Assembly: GCF_000716785.1 (NCBI RefSeq)
Contig: NZ_JNYY01000017.1
Span: 1-64,000 of the forward strand
Reading direction: 5' to 3'
DNA: 64,000 bases
Source: Amycolatopsis vancoresmycina
GTDB taxonomy: Bacteria; Actinomycetota; Actinomycetes; Mycobacteriales; Pseudonocardiaceae
Positions within the stretch are counted from its first letter, which is position 1. Every line of letters begins with the position of its first letter. Under the pieces are notes generated by a model, which saw only the letters and a list, made by a program, of their open reading frames with translations, did not search any database and was not told where the DNA came from. Positions 17,430 through 24,575 of this stretch are shown one piece after another. The translations under genes were made by a program, and so were the position numbers.

Positions 17430-19171
17430 GGGGCACTCCCTTCGGGTGCGGGCAACTCGATGCGGCGCTCCGGCGCGATGGGACCGCGTTCATTGAGGTT
17501 CTGGAAGGACAGGTACTTCCGGGCCGCGCCGGTCAGCCAGGACAGCTCACCGCCGGCGTTGGTGACCACGCGGCCGACGCCCTTGCGGGCGAGGATCTTG
17601 CCGATCCGGCGCTGCACGCGGTCGCTGGTGATCTCCTCGGGCCGCACCCGTGAGACGTACGCGCTCACTTCGGCCGACGCTTCCGCCGCGCGCCGGACGG
17701 CGTCGGCGAGCTTGGGCGGCAACGGGACTTCGTCGCGGTGGAGCCAGCTCCCGAACTCGGCGACGTCGGCGGCCATGTTGTCGACGATGTTGTCGATGAG
17801 GCTGCTGACCTCGCCCAGCCCGCGGCTCGACAGCGCCTTGTTGTCGCCGAACCACACTTCGCCGGTCCGCGTGTCCACGGCGACGAAGTCGGTCCCGCCC
17901 ACCGTCACGTTCAGGTCGGGCACCTTGATGATCCAGGCGTCGTCGGCGAGCTGGAAGGCCGCGGTGCGCTCGCCGAGCAGGCCGCGCACGTGGGAGCGGG
18001 ACAACGCCCGCACATACCGCTCCAGGGTCGCGACCGGCTTGCCCTCCGCCCGCTTCGCCACGGCGTAGCGCAGCCAGTCCGAGGCGAGTTTCGCCAGCTG
18101 TCCCGGGCTGCGCGCGGCGAGCTCGACGACGGCCGAACTGCGGCCCAGCCGCCGGGTGATCTCGTCCTGGGACGGCAGCCCGATCTCGGCCGCCGCCCGG
18201 TCGAGGACCTCGGCCCGGGTCCGGGCCTGGGCACTGCCGGTCCCGTCCGGGCCGACGTCGTGCAGGACTTCGCGGTGGACGTCGTTCAGCCGCCGCAGGG
18301 CGGCTTCGAGGTCGGTGCGCCGCTGCCCGGTGATGCCGTGTTCGGCGCAGAACCGGTCGATGCGCCGGGAAATCTCGGCTTCGTTCTCCCCGAGCACCAC
18401 CAGCCGCAGGAAATCCGGGTCGAGGACGTTGGCCTGGTTGACCAGAGTCCGCTGCTCGGCCGGGAGCTCCCGGTACGCGGCGTGCACCCGGGCCGTTTCC
18501 GCCTGCGCGCGGCCCGGACCCGCGCCGAACGCGTAGTCCAGGCCCGGGTTGCGGACGTCGTCGAGCGCGTCGAGGGCGTGGCCGATCGACTCCTCGTCCA
18601 TCCCCTTCTCCGCCAGCGCGCGCCGGAACGCCGCTTCCGCCCGGGGTTCGCCGCGCAGCGCGGCTTCCAGCCGGTCGGGCGCGAGCAGCCGGGCCCGGTC
18701 GAAGGCCACCCGCCGGTCCGCGGGCAGCGCCCGCACCCGGGCGGCCCGCCGTCGCCCGGCCTCGGCGGGCGAGGCGGGGGCCGCGTCCGGGGCGAGCCGT
18801 TTGTCCGGCAGGTTCGGGCGGTCGCGGGCCCACCGCTGCGGATCGGCCAGCGCCTGGACGTCGTCGGCCAGCGCCGCTTCGAACACCCGGAGGTTCTCCA
18901 GGTCCGCTTCGGTCAGGGGCTGCCGGAAGAGCCGTTCGTAGAGCTCGTGGACGCGCCCGCGCAGTTCCCGCACGTTCGCCATCGCCGTCTCGAAGTCCCG
19001 GACGTACCCGAGGCCGAGGATGTCCAGCGACGAGCCGAGCGACCGGTCCCACAGCTCCCGCAGGCGTTCCTCGGTCAGCCGGGTGCGCTGCCGGACCTCG
19101 GCCAGGCCCTCCAGCAGGCGCGGGTGCCCGCTCAGCGCGGCGTGCGCGCCACCCGGCGGCTGGGGCGTCAC
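17426..19171 (-). CDS. Large operon protein with PD-(D/E)XK-like C-terminal region; candidate effector
   Basis: This is a 581-residue protein starting at GTG 19171, overlapping the previous stop (GTGA). Residues 1-400 are almost entirely helical and charged, with Arg/Ala-rich repeats. Residues about 405-480 differ: predicted strands carry T-D428-F-V, E438-V-W, then D443-N-K445, which fits the D...(D/E)xK spacing of PD-(D/E)XK nucleases. A helix rich in Asp/Asn follows. The structural genes flanking it do not need a nuclease, so a toxic cargo loaded in the tube or spike is possible. No immunity gene is obvious. The nuclease assignment rests only on the motif pattern and could be chance. Confidence 0.6.
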   Translation of the reverse strand: MTPQPPGGAHAALSGHPRLLEGLAEVRQRTRLTEERLRELWDRSLGSSLDILGLGYVRDFETAMANVRELRGRVHELYERLFRQPLTEADLENLRVFEAALADDVQALADPQRWARDRPNLPDKRLAPDAAPASPAEAGRRRAARVRALPADRRVAFDRARLLAPDRLEAALRGEPRAEAAFRRALAEKGMDEESIGHALDALDDVRNPGLDYAFGAGPGRAQAETARVHAAYRELPAEQRTLVNQANVLDPDFLRLVVLGENEAEISRRIDRFCAEHGITGQRRTDLEAALRRLNDVHREVLHDVGPDGTGSAQARTRAEVLDRAAAEIGLPSQDEITRRLGRSSAVVELAARSPGQLAKLASDWLRYAVAKRAEGKPVATLERYVRALSRSHVRGLLGERTAAFQLADDAWIIKVPDLNVTVGGTDFVAVDTRTGEVWFGDNKALSSRGLGEVSSLIDNIVDNMAADVAEFGSWLHRDEVPLPPKLADAVRRAAEASAEVSAYVSRVRPEEITSDRVQRRIGKILARKGVGRVVTNAGGELSWLTGAARKYLSFQNLNERGPIAPERRIELPAPEGSAP

Positions 19172-21759
19172 GGCGCACCTGCCCCGGCGGCGCGGGCCGC
19201 CGCGGTCATGATCGCGCGCAGCTCGTCGCGGGAGACCTCGCCGTGGAGGTCTTCGTGCACGACGGCGTCGACGAACCGCTCGATGGCCGAGGACAGCACG
19301 AGGTTGAGCACGTACCCCTTGACCGCCTCCCGCAGGAAGGCGCTCACCAGTTCTTCGGCGGTCACGACGGCGAACAGGTGTTCCGCTTCCTGCTTGGCCA
19401 GCCGGATCGCGGCGATGGCCGCCACCCGCCGTTCGGCGCCCGGCAGCGCCAGCCGCGCGGCGCCGGACAGCCCGCGGGCGAGCGGTTTCGCCGCCGGGAG
19501 GAACGCGAGCGCGGCGCCGATCCAGGCCGCCCACAGCTCGGCCTCCGCCTGGGCCCTGGTGATGATCTCGTCGCCGCCGAGCAGCGCCCGCTGGATCCCG
19601 CGGTGCTCGTAGGCGGTCACCAGGGCACCGGCCGCCTGGGCGGCCCCGAGCAGGAACGCCGCGGGCGGGCAGAAGACGGCGAGGAACGGCAGGCCGACGA
19701 GGCTGAAGAACTCGGTGAGCTCGGCCTTGCCCAGCTCGGCCGCCGCGAGTTCGTGCAGGGCGTCGACGTAGACGGCCTGGTAGCCGAACATCGGGCGCAG
19801 GCGCTCGTCGGCCTTCCGGTGGATGCCGGTCAGCCGGGCGCCGATCTCGTCGGTGCGGTCCTCGACGAAGCTCGCCAGCCCGAGCGCGATCGTGCGGTCG
19901 CGGCGGACCCGCGCGGTGCGTTCGAGGTTCTCGCGCCGGACTTCCTTGAGCACGGCGGAGAATTCGGCGTCCACCGCTTCGGTGACGGCGTTGCCCGCCT
20001 GCTCGCTGCGCTCGTCGTCCCGGCGCTGCGCGTCCGCGAGCCGGCTCGCGACGTCGGAGAGGTCCTTGATCTTCTCGAGGAACGGGTCGATCAGGAACGC
20101 CTCGTCGCGGGCCGTGCCGATCGCGAAGGCCAGCTGCTCGTCGCTCCACCAGCGCCCGTGGGCGTCCTTGGCCCAGTACTGGCCGTCGACGGCCGCGACC
20201 GCACCCGCCGGGCTGCTGTCCGGCGCCGCGTCGCGGATGGCGGCCACGACGTCGGCGCTCGCCCGGCCCCAGCCGGCGTGCAGGTTCGGGGCGCGCCACG
20301 CGAGCCCGGGGTTGCGGTTCCGCGCCTTCGCGACGCCGATCCGGCGGCGCAGATCCTCCAGCTCGGCGCTCGGCGCCAGCACGATCACCAGCAACGCGCG
20401 GGTGAACCGCATGTACTGCGGGAAGTTCGTGGCGTCCAGCCTGCGGTCCAGCTCGACCAGGCTCTTCTCCAGCACTTCCAGGAGGACGTCCTGGCAGGCC
20501 GAGACGAACAGCTGCCCGACGGCGTCCCGCCGCACCCGGAAGAACAGCTGGTGGAAGTGCGCGGCCCACTGTCCACTGTGGCCGGCCAGCGGGCAGCGCA
20601 ACGACTTGGAGCGGTCGGCGGAGTACATCGCGTCGACGTAGGCCGCGGCGAGGTTGGTGGTGAGGACCGAAGCCTCGGCCAGCCGGCGCAGTTCCGCCTG
20701 CCGGCCCCGCGTCCCGCCGCCGGCGACGCCGAGGCGTTCGCTCTGCCTGCCGATTTCGGCCGCGGCGACGATGGCGAACGAGCCGGCGTAGCCGCCCGGC
20801 GGCATGGCCAGCCGGGTGGCGATCTCGCCGATCAGCGCGGCCAGGTGCTCCCGGTCGGCGGGCCACTCGCTCAGGTGCGGCTCGCCGAGGTAGGGCGCCC
20901 GGAGGTCGGCTTCGCCGGCCGTGGACAGGTCCAGCGGCGCGCAGTCCGTCCCGTACCCCTCGCGGACGACCTCCTCGGTCAGCACCACCACCGGCAGCGT
21001 CCCGCTGGTGAACGACGCCGGCGCCACGTGCCACTGCACGTGGGCCCCGACCTTGCGGAACTCGTAGATGGCCGCCGGGCCCGGCCAGGCGAACTGCGGC
21101 ACGCCGGGTTTCTCCAGCTCCAGCTCGGCCAGCGCGGCGTGCCACTTCTTCTCGTCGCCGACGAACCGCCAGAACCGCAGCTCGTCGGCGTCCAGGGCGC
21201 CGGCGGGCCGTTCCCCGCCGCCGAAGCGCGCGGGCACGAACAGCTTGAAGTCGCCCTCGATCCGCCGCGTCGGCTGCCCGCCGTTGGCGACGACGATCGC
21301 CTGCCGCGGGCTGCCGCCGATGCGCGCGATGACGAGGACCTCGCCGGGCGGGTCGCCGTGGTAGTGGCCGAGCACGGCGTCCCACGCCTCCCCGAGGGTG
21401 GCGAAGGACCGCAACCGCACGGCGACCGGGACCTTCCGCGCGGTCCCGGCCGGCCCCTTGGCGGCACCGGCCGACGGGGCCTGCAGCCGTGCGGTTGCGG
21501 TCTGGAGCGCTGCCCGGGTGGCGGCCGACAGATCGGCGGCCAGTGCCTGGGGCAGCGCAGCACCGGTGAACCGGACCGTCACCGCGGGCGGTCCGTCGTC
21601 CCAGGCCGCGTCGCGGACGGCGGGCACCCGGCTCGCCCGCTCGGCCGCACGGACGGTGGCCTGCTCGGTCGCGTCGCGCAGCAGCCGGGCCAGTTCCGCC
21701 GGCGGCCGCGCGGGATCGAGGTCGAGCCGGATCCGGACCGGCACGCGAACGGTCGTCAT
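19168..21759 (-). CDS. Large unrecognised operon protein with late hydrophobic helices; candidate cargo or tape-measure
   Basis: This is an 863-residue protein; the ATG at 21759 has GGAGGGG 5 nt upstream and overlaps the 68-residue gene stop. Residues 1-100 look like a small separate domain. A mixed region follows, then long charged helices to about 680. Near residues 684-715 there is a strongly hydrophobic helix pair (F-L-A-V-F, A-F-L-L-G-A-A), and another at about 742-757. The tail is helical. I do not recognise a family. In tail operons this position can hold a tape-measure protein. The helices could equally be a translocation or pore domain of an effector. No signal peptide is present. 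Confidence 0.6.
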   Translation of the reverse strand: MTTVRVPVRIRLDLDPARPPAELARLLRDATEQATVRAAERASRVPAVRDAAWDDGPPAVTVRFTGAALPQALAADLSAATRAALQTATARLQAPSAGAAKGPAGTARKVPVAVRLRSFATLGEAWDAVLGHYHGDPPGEVLVIARIGGSPRQAIVVANGGQPTRRIEGDFKLFVPARFGGGERPAGALDADELRFWRFVGDEKKWHAALAELELEKPGVPQFAWPGPAAIYEFRKVGAHVQWHVAPASFTSGTLPVVVLTEEVVREGYGTDCAPLDLSTAGEADLRAPYLGEPHLSEWPADREHLAALIGEIATRLAMPPGGYAGSFAIVAAAEIGRQSERLGVAGGGTRGRQAELRRLAEASVLTTNLAAAYVDAMYSADRSKSLRCPLAGHSGQWAAHFHQLFFRVRRDAVGQLFVSACQDVLLEVLEKSLVELDRRLDATNFPQYMRFTRALLVIVLAPSAELEDLRRRIGVAKARNRNPGLAWRAPNLHAGWGRASADVVAAIRDAAPDSSPAGAVAAVDGQYWAKDAHGRWWSDEQLAFAIGTARDEAFLIDPFLEKIKDLSDVASRLADAQRRDDERSEQAGNAVTEAVDAEFSAVLKEVRRENLERTARVRRDRTIALGLASFVEDRTDEIGARLTGIHRKADERLRPMFGYQAVYVDALHELAAAELGKAELTEFFSLVGLPFLAVFCPPAAFLLGAAQAAGALVTAYEHRGIQRALLGGDEIITRAQAEAELWAAWIGAALAFLPAAKPLARGLSGAARLALPGAERRVAAIAAIRLAKQEAEHLFAVVTAEELVSAFLREAVKGYVLNLVLSSAIERFVDAVVHEDLHGEVSRDELRAIMTAAARAAGAGAP

Positions 21760-21962
21760 GACAGCCCCTCCAGGGCCGCGGTCAGCCGCTGGATGGTCGT
21801 GTCGGCCGGGCGGTCCGGTGCGACCAGGCGGACCTCGACCTCGACCGGGAACTCGAGGACCAGCCCGCCGGGCCGCGCGGTGGCGTGCGCCCCCGGCTCG
21901 TCCCACCACTGTCCGGGCGGTGGCAGCAGGCCGCCGGCACCGGCTTCCGGGGCATCGGACAC
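21756..21962 (-). CDS. Small tail-operon protein (68 aa), unknown
   Basis: This short gene starts at GTG 21962, supported by AGGGGGAG 4-5 nt upstream, and its stop overlaps the next ATG (ATGA at 21756-21759). The protein is Pro/Gly-rich at the N-terminus, with W-W-D near residue 19 and then two beta strands (L-V-L-E-F-P-V-E-V-E-V-R-L). It follows the tube gene by 13 bp. Small proteins at this place in tail operons are often chaperones or tube-associated factors. No family is recognised. Confidence 0.6.
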   Translation of the reverse strand: MSDAPEAGAGGLLPPPGQWWDEPGAHATARPGGLVLEFPVEVEVRLVAPDRPADTTIQRLTAALEGLS

Positions 21963-21975
21963 GGAACTCCCCCTC

Positions 21976-22437
21976 TTACCGCGACGCCTGCAGCGGGCCG
22001 GAGGTCTTGGTGCCCCCGGCGTCCGTCGCGTCGACGTGCATGGAGAAGCCGGAGAACGTCGCCTGCGGGGCACCCGTCACGGTGGCCGCCGTCGGCGAGG
22101 CGCTGGTGATCACGCACCGGCTGAGCACGATCGTGGAGAACGACCAGTCGTCGCCGCTGCGCTCCTGCATCGCGATGCTGAACTCGGTCGCGTTGAGCGC
22201 CAGCGCGGTCAGCTGCGCGGTGGCCGGGCCGATCGCGTTGACCGTCAGCGAAAAGGTCAGCGAAAAGGGCTGGGTGACGACGCCGACGTGGGTGCGTTCG
22301 ATGCTGTGCAGCGGCTCGGCCGTGGTGGCGAACGTGGGCGTGAACGACTGGATCGGCGAAATCTCGTGGTCGACGCCGCGGTCGTCGGTGTAGTGCACCG
22401 AGAGGCGGGTGTTCCAGCTGGCTTCGGGACTCGACAT
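21976..22437 (-). CDS. Inner tube protein of contractile tail
   Basis: This 153-residue protein is encoded directly after the sheath gene, with CAGGAG 6 nt before its ATG. The sequence is beta-rich with alternating hydrophobic strands (F-S-L-T-F-S-L-T-V-N, F-S-I-A-M-Q-E), a pattern compatible with tail-tube or Hcp-like subunits that stack as hexameric rings. The size is in the usual 140-170 residue range. Sheath followed by tube is the conserved order in tailocins, phage tails and extracellular injection systems, which carries most of the weight here. Confidence 0.72.
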   Translation of the reverse strand: MSSPEASWNTRLSVHYTDDRGVDHEISPIQSFTPTFATTAEPLHSIERTHVGVVTQPFSLTFSLTVNAIGPATAQLTALALNATEFSIAMQERSGDDWSFSTIVLSRCVITSASPTAATVTGAPQATFSGFSMHVDATDAGGTKTSGPLQASR

Positions 22438-22450
22438 GCTGGGCTCCTGG

Positions 22451-23710
22451 TCAGAACTGGGGGGCGAGTGTCACGTTGAGCCGGTGCACCGCGGGCCCGT
22501 ACGTGATGCTGATGAGGACGGACACCTGGCGGGTCTGGCGGGCGGTGACCACCTGGGCCTGCTCGGCGGCGCTGCGGGCGTTCTCCGGCAGCGCGAGGAT
22601 GGCCAGCAGCGGGATGGTGACGGAGAAGTCGTCGATCACCGCGCCGAGCTGCAGCGGGCCGAGGATGCCCTCCACCCGCACGCGCACGGCGGTCAGGCCG
22701 GCCTTGGTGATCCGCGCGTCCCCCACCGAGCCGATCAGCCCGGCCCGCAGCCGCGCCTCGGCGTCGTCGATCACCCGGCGGGTGTCGGCGTAGCCGATCG
22801 CGGGGTCGGACGAGAACACGCCGCCGTCGCCCATGAACAGCCCGGTGCCCGGCACGAGCGCCGGGTCGATCAGCGGGATGACACCCTGGCCGGCCAGCCC
22901 GGTGACCTCGGCGGGCACGTACTGCTGGGTGATCGGCACGGTGAAGCCGCGGACCTGCTTCAGCACGAGGCTGGTGGCCGGGGCCAGGCCGGCGACCGCG
23001 CCCATGACGGCCGCGGCGGCGTCGGCGACCGGGTTCGGGCTCGCCGTCTCGTCGGTGGTCGCGCCGCGCGCGGCGACCAGGATCATCCGGCCGGTCGAGC
23101 TCTTCAGCGCGCCGTAGGAGCCGGTCGCCAGCACGGTGTCCACATAGGTCGCGGTCTTCGCGATGGCCGGGTCGATCATCGCGACCGCGATCCGCCGGTT
23201 GCCCGCCGCGGACGTGTTCTCGACGTGCTCGGCCAGCGCTCGCAGGCCGGTCGCGGGGGTGCCGCCGTTGGTGGCCGCGCCGACCGTCGTTTCCCCGGCC
23301 AGGCAGACGAACGTGACGTCGTCGGCGGCCTCCAGGCCCGCGAGCGCGGCGGCGTAGTTGCCGGCCGCCGGGGTGCGGACGCCGTAGACCTTGCTGGGCC
23401 GCGGGTCCTGGGCGAACACCAGGTCCAGGCTGCGGGTCAGCGGGGTCGCCGCGCCGGCCTTGCCGAACAGCGCGAGCGCGTCGTCGTGGGCCGTGACGAC
23501 CAGCGGCGTCGACGCGGGCGCGGTGGCGCCGTCGGCGTTGCCGACCACCGCGACCACGCCCGGCGAGCGTTGCGCGACCGGGACCAGCGCGCTGGTGTCG
23601 ATGGTGACGTCGACAAAGGGGAAAGCCGGTTGCACGAGGGTGGCCATACCGATCTCCGAACGTGGTTCTGACGTGGTCGATGCGCGTTTGGCGCGGGATT
23701 TGGCGGTCAT
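22451..23710 (-). CDS. Contractile sheath protein
   Basis: This is a 419-residue protein. Sheath features include the early P-x-V-D-V and S-P-G-V-V-A-V-V-G segment, a P-L-V-V-T region, a strand with S-K-V-Y-G-V-R, and a C-terminal domain with A-G-L-T-A-V-R-V-R-V-E and V-S-V-L-I-S-I-T-Y for hand-shake contacts between subunits. The start at 23710 overlaps the previous stop (ATGA) and has GGAG upstream. A second ATG at 23647, also with GGAG, would remove a basic 21-residue leader not typical of sheaths. The protein encircles the tube and contracts to drive it out. Confidence 0.82.
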   Translation of the reverse strand: MTAKSRAKRASTTSEPRSEIGMATLVQPAFPFVDVTIDTSALVPVAQRSPGVVAVVGNADGATAPASTPLVVTAHDDALALFGKAGAATPLTRSLDLVFAQDPRPSKVYGVRTPAAGNYAAALAGLEAADDVTFVCLAGETTVGAATNGGTPATGLRALAEHVENTSAAGNRRIAVAMIDPAIAKTATYVDTVLATGSYGALKSSTGRMILVAARGATTDETASPNPVADAAAAVMGAVAGLAPATSLVLKQVRGFTVPITQQYVPAEVTGLAGQGVIPLIDPALVPGTGLFMGDGGVFSSDPAIGYADTRRVIDDAEARLRAGLIGSVGDARITKAGLTAVRVRVEGILGPLQLGAVIDDFSVTIPLLAILALPENARSAAEQAQVVTARQTRQVSVLISITYGPAVHRLNVTLAPQF

Positions 23711-24459
23711 GTGGGCTCCGTGAAGGTGATGACGGCGACGCCCTGGCCGGCGAGCCAGCCCCGCGCCGCGCGCAGCCGGTCCGCCCGCCGCTGCTCCGGC
23801 GTCGTGTCGCTCTGCGCCCCCGACCAGCCGGGGTCGTCGAACGTCGGGTCCGGGACGACCCAGCAGACGAGGCGGTCGAACCGGCGGTCCGGCGCCCCGC
23901 GGGGGACGTCGGCGGCGGCGTAGCGGGCGGCGCCGAGCCGGGCCACCGCGGTCGCCCGCAGCAGGTCGCGGGGGCTCGTGGTGGCGTCCGCGGCGAGGAA
24001 CGCGACGAGTACCGGCAACGGGACCGGCACCGGGGCCGGGTCGTGCTCCGGCGGGCTCATCGCCACGGTGGTGCCGAGCGCGATCCGGCTGTCCACTTCG
24101 GACTCTTCGGTGGTGACGTCCACAATGGTCCCGCCGGGGCGCGCCGTGCGGACCACGACGGCGCCGGTCCACACCGCGTCGGCCGCGGCCGGCGGCGCCT
24201 GCCCGGTGTCCCAGGAAGCACTCACCTCCCACGGCACCGGCTCGCCGGTGCGGCGGAACTGGGCCAGCGCGGACACCCGGGCGCCGAGCGGCACGGCGAG
24301 GTCGAAGCGGTCGAACGTCGCCGTCGCCGGTTCCGTGACGAGCGCGGGGTCGAGCTCGTAGGCCACCGTGGCGATCGCGAGCAGCGCCTCGGCGGTCAGC
24401 ACGGAAGGGCGGGCCACCGGATCGGCGAGCCGCAGCACGATCTCACTGGCGACGTCCAT
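23707..24459 (-). CDS. First gene of contractile operon, possible tail terminator/cap
   Basis: This is a 250-residue protein. The ATG at 24459 is preferred over upstream in-frame starts because the SARP-type repeats lie just before it; the ribosome site is weak (GGTGGG close to the ATG). The sequence has an N-terminal helix (M-D-V-A-S-E-I-V-L-R-L), a beta-rich middle, and a C-terminal alpha/beta segment with W-V-V-P-D-P-T-F. I do not recognise it. In injection-system operons the gene before the sheath often encodes the cap or terminator that ends the tail, which is a reasonable guess from position. It is divergent from the SARP gene. Confidence 0.6.
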   Translation of the reverse strand: MDVASEIVLRLADPVARPSVLTAEALLAIATVAYELDPALVTEPATATFDRFDLAVPLGARVSALAQFRRTGEPVPWEVSASWDTGQAPPAAADAVWTGAVVVRTARPGGTIVDVTTEESEVDSRIALGTTVAMSPPEHDPAPVPVPLPVLVAFLAADATTSPRDLLRATAVARLGAARYAAADVPRGAPDRRFDRLVCWVVPDPTFDDPGWSGAQSDTTPEQRRADRLRAARGWLAGQGVAVITFTEPT

Positions 24460-24575
24460 GGGCCCACCGTGACAAGGCCCGTCGACAGCCGGTCGACAAC
24501 CGGTCGACAACGCCGGGATTGGGCCGAACGGACCTGTATCCACGCCGCGGCCCGGTCCTCTTGAACAGGGTGGGG
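24460..24575. promoter_or_regulatory. Divergent promoter region with three 11-bp SARP-type direct repeats
   Basis: Between the divergent starts, GTCGACAGCCG (24481-24491), GTCGACAACCG (24492-24502) and GTCGACAACGC (24503-24513) run in tandem, so TCGACA recurs exactly every 11 bp at 24482, 24493 and 24504. SARP regulators such as ActII-ORF4 and DnrI bind TCGA-containing direct repeats spaced 11 bp apart. The adjacent gene encodes a SARP-family protein, so autoregulation and control of the contractile operon are likely. I could not place a confident -10 box on either strand. Confidence 0.75.

Noticed and set aside
19243..22479. 1,078-codon plus-strand frame across the contractile operon
   Set aside because: It spans several well-supported minus-strand genes with ribosome sites and stop-start overlaps.
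3864..24459. Prophage
   Set aside because: Tail genes are present, but no terminase, portal, capsid, integrase or attachment site is visible.
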